A stretch of 64,000 bases of DNA. It comes from Chlamydia sp. BM-2023 (GTDB taxonomy: Bacteria > Chlamydiota > Chlamydiia > Chlamydiales > Chlamydiaceae). Location of the stretch: positions 1 through 64,000 of the forward strand of contig NZ_CAXIED010000001.1 in assembly GCF_964023145.1 (NCBI RefSeq). Direction: 5' to 3'. Each line of letters begins with the position of its first letter. The stretch's first letter is position 1. Positions 52,145-61,729 of the stretch are shown piece by piece. Made by a program: the position numbers and the translations under genes. Below the pieces are notes generated by a model. That model did not search any database and was not told where the DNA came from. It saw only the letters and a program-made list of their open reading frames with translations.

Positions 52145-53800
52145 ATGCAGCCGAATCCTCGTGACCTTGATGGTGTAGTAATTCCTGATGTTCCCTCACT
52201 ACCCAGAGAATTACAAAAGTTTCCCTCACTCATACCCACGAACGATCAACGCTTTTCACCAAAATTTGATTCCCAGGTTGCAAAACTATTTCCCAATACT
52301 TACGACAGCCCCTATCTAAAATTTATAGCAGGAACACCCCCACCTTCTAACCCCATAAAGGTAGGCGTTATGCTTTCAGGAGGACCCGCTCCAGGAGGAC
52401 ATAATGTCATTTGGGGACTCTTACATAGCTTAAAAAAAATTCATCCTGAAAGCTCCCTAGTCGGATTTATTAATGACGGACAAGGACTCATTAATAATCA
52501 TACTGTAGAAATCACCGAAGAATTCATGGAATGCTTCAGAAACTCCGGGGGATTCAACTGTATCGGAACAGGAAGAACAAATATCATCACAGAAGAAAAT
52601 AAAGCCGCATGTTTGAAAACAATAAAAGAGTTAGATCTTGATGGTCTGGTAATCATTGGTGGAGATGGGTCGAATACCGCAACAGCTATTCTCGCAGAAT
52701 ACTTTTCTCAACATCACCCGAAAACCTGTGTAGTAGGAGTTCCTAAAACCATCGATGGAGACCTCCAACACTTATTTTTAGACCTTACATTCGGATTTGA
52801 CTCAGCAACAAAATTTTACTCTTCAATCATTAGTAATATTTCAAGAGACGCCCTGTCATGTAAAGCACACTACCATTTTATAAAGCTTATGGGGCGATCA
52901 GCATCACATATCGCTTTAGAATGTACATTACAAACGCATCCGAATATTGCACTTATAGGCGAAGAAATCGCAGAAAAAAACGTCCCCCTGAAAACCATTA
53001 TTCATAAAGTATGTTCTATAATCGCTGATAGAGCCGCTATGGGGAAATATTACGGTGTTATTCTCATTCCCGAAGGAATCATCGAATTCATTCCAGAAAT
53101 TAACAATCTTGTTCAAGAAATAGAACACATTCCTGAAGGCGCTGATAAATTTTCATCATTATCTCAAGAATCTCAACAACTCCTAGCAAGCTTCCCAGAG
53201 GGAATCGTCCATCAGCTCCTTAATGATCGCGATGCTCACGGAAATGTTTACGTTTCTAAAATTAGCGTCGAAAAACTGCTGATTTATCTTGTTGACAACC
53301 ATTTAAAAAAGTATTTTAAAAACGTTCCTTTTAACGCAATTTCACATTTTCTAGGTTATGAAGGAAGGTCCTGCGTCCCAACAAAATTTGACAATACCTA
53401 TAGCTATGCTTTAGGTTACGGAGCGGGAATTCTTACTCATAACCGCTGTAATGGCTATCTTACAGTTATTGAATCTCTAATGAATATTGTGGATAAATGG
53501 AGACTACGCGCAATTCCTATTGTGAAAATGTTTACAACAAAGGAAAAATCAGATGGAACTATAAAACCATTAATTAAAAAGAGCCTAATAGATATCGGCA
53601 GTCCTGCTTTTCGTAAGTTTAAACTCTATAGAAAAATATGGGCTCTCGAAGATTCCTACCGCTTTCTAGGCCCCTTACAAATTAATACACCTCCAGAAAC
53701 ACACTCCGATCATTTCCCTCCCTTAACATTACTTCTGAATCATAATGAATGGCAGAAAAGATGTTCTATATGTATGGAAATTCCTGACTGTGACTACTAG
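52145..53800 (+). CDS. pfp: 6-phosphofructokinase, PPi-dependent type, copy 1
   Basis: Phosphorylates fructose 6-phosphate, probably with pyrophosphate; 551 residues, as in the long PPi-type subfamily. Blocks are LSGGPAPGGHNVIWGLL, VIIGGDGSNTATAILAEYF, GVPKTIDGDLQHLFL, FIKLMGRSASHIALECTLQT and FLGYEGRSCVPTKFDNTYSY. The first substrate-determining position is Gly (GGDGS) as in ATP enzymes, while the second is Lys (PKTIDGD) as in PPi enzymes. The frame continues into the hydrolase gene. Confidence 0.9.
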   Translation: MQPNPRDLDGVVIPDVPSLPRELQKFPSLIPTNDQRFSPKFDSQVAKLFPNTYDSPYLKFIAGTPPPSNPIKVGVMLSGGPAPGGHNVIWGLLHSLKKIHPESSLVGFINDGQGLINNHTVEITEEFMECFRNSGGFNCIGTGRTNIITEENKAACLKTIKELDLDGLVIIGGDGSNTATAILAEYFSQHHPKTCVVGVPKTIDGDLQHLFLDLTFGFDSATKFYSSIISNISRDALSCKAHYHFIKLMGRSASHIALECTLQTHPNIALIGEEIAEKNVPLKTIIHKVCSIIADRAAMGKYYGVILIPEGIIEFIPEINNLVQEIEHIPEGADKFSSLSQESQQLLASFPEGIVHQLLNDRDAHGNVYVSKISVEKLLIYLVDNHLKKYFKNVPFNAISHFLGYEGRSCVPTKFDNTYSYALGYGAGILTHNRCNGYLTVIESLMNIVDKWRLRAIPIVKMFTTKEKSDGTIKPLIKKSLIDIGSPAFRKFKLYRKIWALEDSYRFLGPLQINTPPETHSDHFPPLTLLLNHNEWQKRCSICMEIPDCDY

Positions 53801-53928
53801 ATATTTTTCACTCTATTTATATGACTATAAGTTAGATAATGAAGGGTTCGAGTTTTTACTCGACGAATTCTTTTTTAAAAATTACATTAAAGCGTGGGAG
53901 CCCCACCAACCAGGAGAAACATACCTTA

Positions 53929-54741
53929 ATGAGTACTACATGCCGTAAACATGAACAACGCCATAGTGTCACATTCAACGTACTAAATAAAGTCACAACT
54001 TTTGGTATTCTCCACACTCCCCTGCAGGAGGCCTCCTCCTACCCACTAGTAATTATTCTTCATGGACTAGCCTCAAACAAAATCGGCTCTAAGCGTTCTC
54101 ATGTACAACTTGCTGAAAAACTTACAGAGCAAGGCATAGCTGCCCTACGCGTTGATCTCCCTGGACATGGAGATGCTGAAGGCTCCCTTTACGATTTTTC
54201 TTTTCATGATTATATTACCTGCGCTCATGAAATTATCTCCTATGGTTACAGCCTAAATAATATTGATACCAAAAATGTTGCTGTGTTTGGTTCTTCCCTA
54301 GGGGGAACAATAGCACTGATGAACATGTCCTCTCTACATTATATAAAAAGCCTGGCGGTATGGGCTCCAACAATACAAGGTGCTTTGTGGTTACAAGAAG
54401 CTATGAATGTTCCCGATAATGTGTTATCACATTCCCCAGCTTCTGAAGATATCCTATATGCTGGAACACCTATAAATAAGACATTCTGCTCACAATTTAT
54501 TGAAATGGATATCACTAAGGAAATTCCAAAATTTCCTGAATCTCTATCTATACTACATATGCAAGGTGAAGACGATACTACCGTATCTTTACATCATCAA
54601 AAGATCTTCGCGGAGACTATGAGCCGTAAACCTAACCGCTGTGACCTACGCACCTACCCCAATACAAATCACCATCTCCCACAAGAGGGTTCTGCAATAC
54701 CAGATATTGTAGAGTGGCTAAAACAACAACTTATTCCCTAG
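53929..54741 (+). CDS. Alpha/beta hydrolase
   Basis: Predicted cytosolic serine hydrolase; 270 residues from the ATG at 53929 (MSTTCRKHEQ). A longer frame from 53839 has no ribosome site; AGGAG lies about 12-16 nt before the chosen start. Features are LHGLASNKIGSKRSH (oxyanion region), LRVDLPGHGDAEGS, nucleophile in FGSSLGGTIALMN, and the final His in NTNHHLPQEG. Substrate unknown. It separates two pfp genes, an arrangement also found in C. trachomatis as I recall, and it resembles the secreted hydrolase at 60627. Confidence 0.85.
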   Translation: MSTTCRKHEQRHSVTFNVLNKVTTFGILHTPLQEASSYPLVIILHGLASNKIGSKRSHVQLAEKLTEQGIAALRVDLPGHGDAEGSLYDFSFHDYITCAHEIISYGYSLNNIDTKNVAVFGSSLGGTIALMNMSSLHYIKSLAVWAPTIQGALWLQEAMNVPDNVLSHSPASEDILYAGTPINKTFCSQFIEMDITKEIPKFPESLSILHMQGEDDTTVSLHHQKIFAETMSRKPNRCDLRTYPNTNHHLPQEGSAIPDIVEWLKQQLIP

Positions 54742-54750
54742 GAATTACCT

Positions 54751-56379
54751 ATGGAGCTACTCTCAGTAAATAAAAGCTATTTCGAGTTGCAACGATTGCA
54801 CTATCGTCCGGAAACTCTAAATTTTGTAAATGGCATAACATCGTTACATTTTGTAGATTCTCAAGAATCTCCTTCTATTTCTCAAGGTCTGCAGGAACAC
54901 ATCCCCCATTTATGTAATATTCCTGAAGTAACGATTGAACAAGGAAATGCCACACCTTCTCAACCTTTAAAGATAGGTGTTTTACTCTCTGGAGGGCAGG
55001 CCCCAGGAGGACATAATGTAGTTATAGGTCTCTTTGAAGGATTACGCGCATTTAATCCTAAAACTAAGCTTTTTGGTTTTATTCAAGGTCCCCTGGGATT
55101 AACCCGCGGCCTTTATAAAGATCTCGATATTTCTGTGATTTATGATTACTACAATGTCGGTGGTTTTGACATGCTCTCGTCAAGTAAAGAGAAAATCAAA
55201 ACTAAAGAACAAAAAAGCACAATTCTTTCTACTGTAAAAAAGCTTAAGCTTGATGGTTTGCTAATCATAGGAGGAAATGATTCTAATACTGATACAGCAA
55301 TGCTTGCTGAGTATTTCCTAAAGCATAACTGCCATGTTCCCATTGTAGGTGTTCCAAAAACTATCGACGGTGATCTGAAAAACACCTGGATAGAAACTCC
55401 CTTAGGGTTTCACTCTTCGTGCCGCACCTATACAGAAATGATCGGAAACTTGGAAAAAGACACCCTATCTATCAAGAAGTACCATCATTTCGTCAGACTT
55501 ATGGGACAGCAAGCTTCTTATACAACCTTAGAATGTGGATTACAGACTCTTCCGAATATTACTTTGATTAGTGAGCACATCGCTATGAGAAGGATTTCCA
55601 TTCAAAAGCTTAGCGAGCATATTGCTATGGGCTTAGTGAATCGCTATCGCTCGGGGAAAAATTACAGTACTATACTGATTCCTGAGGGTTTAATTGAGCA
55701 TGTTGTAGATACTAAAAAACTCATTCAAGAACTCAATATTCTTCTTTTGGATACGACCTTAACTCTAGAAAATATCAATAACAAACTCTCTCCAGAGTCT
55801 CTAAAAACGTTTTCTTCCTTACCTATAGAGATTGCCCGTCAGTTACTGATTGCTAGAGACTCTCATGGCAATGTTCGTGTATCTAAAATTGCTACTGAGG
55901 AGCTCCTAGCTGCATTAATAAAAAGAGAAATTCAAAAAATAGAACCAAAAATGGATTTCCAAACTGTGAATCACTTTTTTGGTTATGAATCTCGAGCAGG
56001 ATTTCCATCAAACTTTGATGCAAATTATGGTCTAGCTTTAGGGATTATGTCAGCATTGTTCTTGGTTAGGAAAAGAACAGGCTATATGGTAACCATTAAC
56101 AATCTTGAACGTTCCTATAGCGAATGGGTAGGAGGAGGAACTCCTCTATATCAAATGATGCAAATAGAGCATCGCCTTGGGGAAGAAACTCCTGTCATTA
56201 AAACAGATTCTGTAAATCCCAATGCTCCTGCAGTACAGTACCTTTTAAAACAAAGTGACATGTATTTAATGGAAGATCACTATTGTTTCCCGGGTCCTTT
56301 ACAGTACTTTGGAGAAGAAAAACTCGTAGACCAACGCCCGCTAACGCTATTATGGGAAACTGGGAAACAAAAAGAATAA
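54751..56379 (+). CDS. pfp: 6-phosphofructokinase, PPi-dependent type, copy 2
   Basis: Tandem paralogue of the copy at 52145; 542 residues, about 40% identical by eye. Blocks are LSGGQAPGGHNVVIGLF, LIIGGNDSNTDTAMLAEYF, GVPKTIDGDLKNTWI, FVRLMGQQASYTTLECGLQT and FFGYESRAGFPSNFDANYGL. The substrate-determining Asp is present (GGNDS) with Lys (PKTIDGD), which is the PPi form, although GGDDS is the usual motif. It starts 9 nt after the hydrolase. The two copies may form a hetero-oligomer as in plant PFP (inference). Confidence 0.9.
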   Translation: MELLSVNKSYFELQRLHYRPETLNFVNGITSLHFVDSQESPSISQGLQEHIPHLCNIPEVTIEQGNATPSQPLKIGVLLSGGQAPGGHNVVIGLFEGLRAFNPKTKLFGFIQGPLGLTRGLYKDLDISVIYDYYNVGGFDMLSSSKEKIKTKEQKSTILSTVKKLKLDGLLIIGGNDSNTDTAMLAEYFLKHNCHVPIVGVPKTIDGDLKNTWIETPLGFHSSCRTYTEMIGNLEKDTLSIKKYHHFVRLMGQQASYTTLECGLQTLPNITLISEHIAMRRISIQKLSEHIAMGLVNRYRSGKNYSTILIPEGLIEHVVDTKKLIQELNILLLDTTLTLENINNKLSPESLKTFSSLPIEIARQLLIARDSHGNVRVSKIATEELLAALIKREIQKIEPKMDFQTVNHFFGYESRAGFPSNFDANYGLALGIMSALFLVRKRTGYMVTINNLERSYSEWVGGGTPLYQMMQIEHRLGEETPVIKTDSVNPNAPAVQYLLKQSDMYLMEDHYCFPGPLQYFGEEKLVDQRPLTLLWETGKQKE

Positions 56380-56451
56380 GCAACTAATAAGACAGCACAA
56401 CTGTCCATTCCAGAAACTAATTTCTAAAAAGATACTTATTAAAAAGAAAAA

Positions 56452-56525
56452 TAGCGGTAGTCGGACTTGAACCAACGACTCGCAGATTATGATTCTGCTG
56501 CTCTAACCATCTGAGCTATACCGCC
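56452..56525 (-). tRNA. tRNA-Met (CAT), elongator
   Basis: On the minus strand a cloverleaf with acceptor GGCGGTA/TACCGCT (G1-U72 wobble), D-arm AGCTCAGATGGTTAGAGC, anticodon loop ATCATAA on a GCAGA/TCTGC stem, and T-loop TTCAAGT. CAT could also be lysidine-modified Ile2; the body resembles elongator Met more. Confidence 0.85.
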
Positions 56526-56552
56526 ATATACACAAGATGGTAAAAAAAATAA

Positions 56553-56625
56553 TAGCGGGAGAAGGATTCGAACCTCCGACCTTTGGGTTATGAGCCCAAC
56601 GAGATGACCACTACTCTATCCCGCG
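56553..56625 (-). tRNA. tRNA-fMet (CAT), initiator
   Basis: On the minus strand the anticodon arm reads TTGGG-CTCATAA-CCCAA with the three consecutive G-C pairs of initiators. Position 1 is C and position 72 is U, so the end pair is unpaired as required for formylation. T-arm GTTCGAATC. It is 27 nt upstream of the elongator Met tRNA on the same strand. Confidence 0.93.
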
Positions 56626-56650
56626 ATAAGTAAAAGACTTTAGCAAATAT

Positions 56651-57961
56651 CTATATTTTTACACAAGGGATATATCTTTTTAAAGACTCCCAAGTACGAT
56701 AAAAAGATTCACGTTCTCCATATAAGAAATTATTGCCTTTTTCCACATAGGCAGCTCTCTCTTGAGGGTTATCAAGTAAAAATGCAACAGCCTCAGCAAT
56801 CTGTTCCGGAGAATCTAAACGATATCCAGCTCCAACAGAAAGAAGGCGTACAGCCAAATCAGATTGAGATTTAATATAAGGTCCAAAAATTAACGGAACA
56901 TTAGATTGTAGAGGCTCTAGAAGATTGTGTCCCCCTACTTTAGCATCAAATGTACCACCAACAAAAGCTATGTCAGCGGCAAAATATAGTTGTTTTAACA
57001 ACCCAACAACATCCACTATAACTGCATCATTATTTTCGAACGTAGCACCTTGGCTCCATAAGCCAAATGGGGTATTCTCTTTAGTTAAAAGATTCTCTAA
57101 ATCTTTGACGCGTTCTTTATGACGAGGAACCCAAAGAACTTTTAAGTTACTACGATTAAGTTTTCGAATCGCGGGCAGCCAAGCATTAACGTCATCCGTA
57201 TGTGTGGAGCCTAATACTATAAGCTCGTCACTTTCTGATAACTTTAACTTCTCTCGCCAGGTATTACGTTCACCATTATCTGTAGCTAATTCTGTATAAG
57301 TTTTAATATTTCCTGTAACTTCTACCTTATCCGAAGAAACTCCAAGGCGTAAAAAACGTGCTTTATGCGTTTCATCCTGCACCATAAATCCGTCTACAGG
57401 AGAAAAATAGTTCCTTCCAAAACGTTTTAAAACTGTGAACCATTGGCTAGAATTTGCAGAAAGTTTTCCGTTAATGATAACAGCAGTAGCTCCTACCCTT
57501 TTTGCCTCTTCAACAAAGTTTAACCAACAATCTCCCTCTGAAAAAACAACTAAAGCTGGTGAGATAGCACGTACAACAGGTTTTATAATTATGCTTAAAT
57601 CTAAAGGCAAAATGAAAGTCGTGATTCCTTGAGAAGAAAATAATCTTTGAGCGCTCTCATGACCTGATTCGGTACAGGCAGTAACAACGCAACGCCATTC
57701 AGGGAAGTCCTGCATGAATTGTTTAATTACTGGGACAAGAAGATAAATCTCTCCTACGGAGGCACCGTGGAACCAAACTACAGGACCCGTTCCTGGGGGT
57801 AACTGTGGTTTTTCAAGACCAAAGCGAATTTTCAATGACTTAGTATATTTACCGTGCACGAACCTTTTATACAACAACTTGGGCACAGCTATAATAAATG
57901 CAAAAATTAAGAAACAGTCATATAACAAAGTATTCAATTTGCTTATTCTACATTTACTCAT
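56651..57961 (-). CDS. waaA: Kdo transferase
   Basis: Adds Kdo residues to lipid A; the chlamydial enzyme is multifunctional and builds the genus-specific tri-Kdo epitope. The 436-residue product has an N-terminal membrane anchor (about 12-32), the GT-30 pattern VWFHGASVGEIYLLVPVI, ALVVFSEGDCWLNFV, LVLGSTHTDDVN-like block and VGGTFDAKVGGHNLLEPL. The start ATG overlaps the leuS stop (ATGA). kdsB at 37872 makes its donor CMP-Kdo. Confidence 0.93.
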   Translation of the reverse strand: MSKCRISKLNTLLYDCFLIFAFIIAVPKLLYKRFVHGKYTKSLKIRFGLEKPQLPPGTGPVVWFHGASVGEIYLLVPVIKQFMQDFPEWRCVVTACTESGHESAQRLFSSQGITTFILPLDLSIIIKPVVRAISPALVVFSEGDCWLNFVEEAKRVGATAVIINGKLSANSSQWFTVLKRFGRNYFSPVDGFMVQDETHKARFLRLGVSSDKVEVTGNIKTYTELATDNGERNTWREKLKLSESDELIVLGSTHTDDVNAWLPAIRKLNRSNLKVLWVPRHKERVKDLENLLTKENTPFGLWSQGATFENNDAVIVDVVGLLKQLYFAADIAFVGGTFDAKVGGHNLLEPLQSNVPLIFGPYIKSQSDLAVRLLSVGAGYRLDSPEQIAEAVAFLLDNPQERAAYVEKGNNFLYGERESFYRTWESLKRYIPCVKI

Positions 57962-60420
57962 AGGACAAAATTCACCAATCTATTAGGGACAAAAATTTCT
58001 TTTTTAATTTCTTTGTTTTCCAAGTATTTATATACAGAGTCTTTAGCTAAAGCTATGATTTTTTCTTTTTCAAAACTTTTATCAACATCTAAGCGAGACC
58101 GCAGCTTACCATTTACCTGTATTACAAACGTCACAGAAGTATCTTCTAGATATTTAGAATCTACTTCTGGCCATCCTGCACGATCAATTCCTGGGGCATA
58201 ACCCAGCAAAGTCCACAACTCTTCACTAATATGAGGAGCAATTGGCGCAAGTGCACGTACAACCATAGCTAACGCCGTTTTAGGATAAATAGCAAGTTTT
58301 CCAAACTCATTTAAAAATTCCATAAAAGATGATGGAATAGTGTTCAGAGACATTTTTTCAATATCTTCGCTTACACGATGCACCAATCTGTGTGCTAAAG
58401 TAAGCCCCTTAGGATCGTCAACCTCCTGAACAGAAGGCGATGTTACCAATTCATAAAAACGGTTGAGAAACCGCCTACAACCAGAAACACCCTGATTACT
58501 CCACAGTTTATTTTTATCTAATGGCCCTGAAAACATTGCATACATACGCAATGCATCTGCTCCAAATTCTTCTATTAAAATTTGGGGATCCACGCCGTTT
58601 AATTTAGATTTAGACATCTTTTCTTGGCGGACTTCCAACTCCTCACCAGAAGTTGTTAACCAAACGCCATTTTCCTCATGAGCCTCTTCAGGAGAGACGT
58701 AGCCCTTACCGGGAATCCTATAAGAAGTTGCAAGAACCAATCCTTGATTAATCAGTTTTTTAAATGGTTCTGGAGTAGAAACCATACCAGCTTCATAGAA
58801 TACTCGATGCCAGAAACGGGAGTACAGCAGGTGTAAAACAGCGTGCTCTGCTCCACCTATATAAAGATCTACCGGCATCCAATAGCGTTCATTTTCTTGA
58901 GACCACGGTGCCTGAGAATTATGAGCATCACAAAAACGTAGGTAATACCAACATGACCCTGCCCATTGCGGCATAGTATGTGTTTCTCTTCTCCCTGCAC
59001 GATTTGTTTTTGTATCGTGAATATGTACCCACTCTTTTACTTTTGCTAGAGGTCCTTGTCCAAAACCTTCAGGACGGTAATCTTGGATCTCTGGAGGAAG
59101 CAAGGGCAATTCATCATCTTCTAAAGGACGGCAGGTACCATCCTCAAAATGAATGATAGGAATTGGCTCACCCCAATATCTTTGACGGGAGAACAACCAA
59201 TCTCGTAATTTATAAGCAGTTTTAGCTTCTCCTAACTTCTTCTTCTGCAAATAGGAAACAACATAATCTCGAGCTTCCTGACCAGAAAGATCATTTAATA
59301 GAAAGTCATCATAGTTGCTATGGATACAGCGTTCATCTTCATCAAGGACCTCATTAATAGGTAAAGAAAAAGCCTCTGCAAATTCCCTATCTCTTTCATC
59401 ATGAGCGGGCACTCCCATAACGATTCCCGAACCATATCCTAATATGACGTAATCAGCGACCCAAATAGGAATATCTTGTCCTGTAACAGGATGTTTAGCA
59501 TAGGCTCCCGTAAACACTCCGCTCTTTACCTTTGTCTCGCTGATACGATCTCTCTCACTCTTACTTTGTGCAGAACGAATATAAGCTTCTACAGCCTCTT
59601 TTTGCTCTTCAGAAACCAGTTGATTTACACTGGGGTGCTCGGGAGCAACAACTAAAAACGAAACTCCGCATAAAGTATCCGGACGTGTGGTAAATACTTC
59701 TAAGGTAGTTTCATCATCTACTGAAAAGCGTACTGTAGCGCCCTCGGACTTTCCTATCCAATTTCTTTGAAGTTGCTTTACATTTTCTGGCCAATCTAAA
59801 TCTTCAAGGCCTTCTAACAATTGATCTGAATAGGCTGTTATTCGCAAAATCCATTGGCGTAGCATTTTGCGTTCTACAGGGTACCCTCCTTCTATAGAAA
59901 AACCATTTTCCACTTCTTCATTAGACAATACGGTCCCTAACTCTGGGCAATAATTCACAGCCATATCTGCCATGTAAGCAAGGCCCTTTTCATACAGGAA
60001 AAGAAACAACTTCTGCGTCCAACGATAATAATCGGGATCGCTGGTTGCAAACTCTCTATTCTCATCATAGGAAAAGCCCATGGCAGAGAGTTGTTTTCTA
60101 AAATTCTCTATATTCTTTTGAGTAGTTTCTCTAGGGTGGGTCCCTGTTCTAACAGCATACTGTTCTGCAGGCAATCCGAAGCTATCCCAACCCATGGGGT
60201 GTAAAACTGAGAACCCTTTGGCTCGTTTAAAACGAGCTAATATATCTGTAGCGGTGTAGCCTATTAAATGTCCGACATGCAGCCCTGCTCCGGAAGGATA
60301 AGGAAACATATCTAATATGTAGTACTTAGGCTGGTTGCTATCCTCTTCGGCTTTAAAGGTTTGGTTCTCTCTCCAAAATTCCTGCCATTTTTTTTCTATT
60401 AAACTAGGATCGTACCGCAT
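57958..60420 (-). CDS. leuS: Leucyl-tRNA synthetase
   Basis: Charges tRNA-Leu; 820 residues, normal for bacteria. HIGH region FPYPSGAGLHVGHLIGY, editing-domain motif TTRPDTLCGVSF, AHDERD for the editing aspartate, a WAGSCWYYLRF block and KMSKS in QEKMSKSKLNGVDP. Start is the ATG at 60420. It is co-transcribed with waaA (4-nt overlap). Confidence 0.97.
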   Translation of the reverse strand: MRYDPSLIEKKWQEFWRENQTFKAEEDSNQPKYYILDMFPYPSGAGLHVGHLIGYTATDILARFKRAKGFSVLHPMGWDSFGLPAEQYAVRTGTHPRETTQKNIENFRKQLSAMGFSYDENREFATSDPDYYRWTQKLFLFLYEKGLAYMADMAVNYCPELGTVLSNEEVENGFSIEGGYPVERKMLRQWILRITAYSDQLLEGLEDLDWPENVKQLQRNWIGKSEGATVRFSVDDETTLEVFTTRPDTLCGVSFLVVAPEHPSVNQLVSEEQKEAVEAYIRSAQSKSERDRISETKVKSGVFTGAYAKHPVTGQDIPIWVADYVILGYGSGIVMGVPAHDERDREFAEAFSLPINEVLDEDERCIHSNYDDFLLNDLSGQEARDYVVSYLQKKKLGEAKTAYKLRDWLFSRQRYWGEPIPIIHFEDGTCRPLEDDELPLLPPEIQDYRPEGFGQGPLAKVKEWVHIHDTKTNRAGRRETHTMPQWAGSCWYYLRFCDAHNSQAPWSQENERYWMPVDLYIGGAEHAVLHLLYSRFWHRVFYEAGMVSTPEPFKKLINQGLVLATSYRIPGKGYVSPEEAHEENGVWLTTSGEELEVRQEKMSKSKLNGVDPQILIEEFGADALRMYAMFSGPLDKNKLWSNQGVSGCRRFLNRFYELVTSPSVQEVDDPKGLTLAHRLVHRVSEDIEKMSLNTIPSSFMEFLNEFGKLAIYPKTALAMVVRALAPIAPHISEELWTLLGYAPGIDRAGWPEVDSKYLEDTSVTFVIQVNGKLRSRLDVDKSFEKEKIIALAKDSVYKYLENKEIKKEIFVPNRLVNFVL

Positions 60421-60572
60421 AATATCCTGACAACGAGATCTTTTAAAAAAGTTAAAAGCCAGTTTATCTTTCGCTTAATGAAAATACAAGAATCTTTCTA
60501 CCTAGGGATCTTAAAAATTAAAAATTTCCATAAAACCTATTTATTTTTAAACACTTTTACAACCTGATTTTA

Positions 60573-60601
60573 TTGACAAAAAAAATATAAAACCCTAGTT
60601 T
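60573..60601 (+). promoter_or_regulatory. Candidate promoter of the secreted hydrolase gene
   Basis: A perfect TTGACA (60573-60578), a 17-nt A-rich spacer and TAGTTT (60596-60601), a poor -10, 26 nt upstream of the ATG. Confidence 0.4.
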
Positions 60602-60626
60602 ATTTAACTTTTAATAGATTATTTTC

Positions 60627-61583
60627 ATGTTAATTAGAATGCGAAGACTTTACGCATTTATTTCTCTGTTGTTGATTACATTTTCTTCGCACGCGGAAGC
60701 TCTTAAACTCCCAGGATTTCCTGAGATTCCAGATTCCCTGCTTGTGATCAACACAACCAAGACCCCAAAATTTGAAAAATGCACTGCGCTTAATCTAGAA
60801 AGTGGCGAGCATAATCTCCTCGGGACCTTACATCTTCCAACATCTCCGATGCCGGAAGGCGGCTACCCCGCGGTTATTTTGTTTCATGGATTTCGAGGAA
60901 GCAAAGTAGGCGGATTAGCGGCAGCTTATAGAAAATTAGCTCGGGAATTCACGAAAGCGGGAATTGCCTGTGTACGTTTTGACATGGCCGGGTGTGGAGA
61001 TAGCGAGGGCATTGGCAATGAAACTCCCATTAGAACCTATTTAAAAAATGGCGAAGACATTCTCCAGGCGGTAACTCAACACCCTGAAATCAATCCCTTT
61101 AGATTAGGTATCGCGGGCTTTTCTTTAGGTTGTCATACAGCGTTTCATCTTGCACGCATATATAGTCCCAATGACTTTCACATTCGCTCTATGACTATTT
61201 GGGCTCCTGTTGCTGACGGCGGGATTCTATTTAAAGAAATGTATGAGTCTGTAAAGCAAAATTCTGATGTTGCTTCTGATTTAGGAAAGGATTTTGGATT
61301 TGATCCGTTACCTTTAGTAGTTTGCGAAGAAGATATTTATGATTTTCTTAAGCTTCAAGATCACGTAGTTTTAAACTCCCTTCCTCAAAAAATAGCTATT
61401 CTGCATTTACAAGGTTCTGAGGATAATCTTGTCTCATTAACGCAACAAGCTTTGTTTAAAAACACGGCACCGGGAAATATAGAATTCAAAACTTATGAAA
61501 AAACGAATCATAATTTAGAATCTTCTCCGGATATGTTTAAAATTATCCAAGATATAGTTGCGCATTTTCAATTACATCTGTAA
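60627..61583 (+). CDS. Secreted alpha/beta hydrolase
   Basis: Predicted serine hydrolase with a signal peptide (MRRLYAFISLLLITFSSHAEA, cleavage near HAEA); 318 residues. The internal ATG at 60639 is an alternative start. Features are LFHGFRGSKVGGLAAAY, VRFDMAGCGDSEGIG, nucleophile in AGFSLGCHTAFHLA and the final His in KTNHNLESS. Many blocks line up with the cytosolic hydrolase at 53929 (SKVG/NKIGS, GDSEG/GDAEG), so the two are paralogues. Envelope location is inferred. It is probably C. trachomatis CT149-like by its neighbours. Confidence 0.82.
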   Translation: MLIRMRRLYAFISLLLITFSSHAEALKLPGFPEIPDSLLVINTTKTPKFEKCTALNLESGEHNLLGTLHLPTSPMPEGGYPAVILFHGFRGSKVGGLAAAYRKLAREFTKAGIACVRFDMAGCGDSEGIGNETPIRTYLKNGEDILQAVTQHPEINPFRLGIAGFSLGCHTAFHLARIYSPNDFHIRSMTIWAPVADGGILFKEMYESVKQNSDVASDLGKDFGFDPLPLVVCEEDIYDFLKLQDHVVLNSLPQKIAILHLQGSEDNLVSLTQQALFKNTAPGNIEFKTYEKTNHNLESSPDMFKIIQDIVAHFQLHL

Positions 61584-61729
61584 ATCTTTCTTAGTCTGAT
61601 GCTATCAACATGAAAAAAAATGCAGAGAAACTAGCTAAGCAGCTTTTTTTCGTATCATTCCCTGCTTGATTCATCTATCTGTTTTCCCTATACTAGTTTT
61701 ATTCGCGTCCTCTACTTATAGAGATCGGT

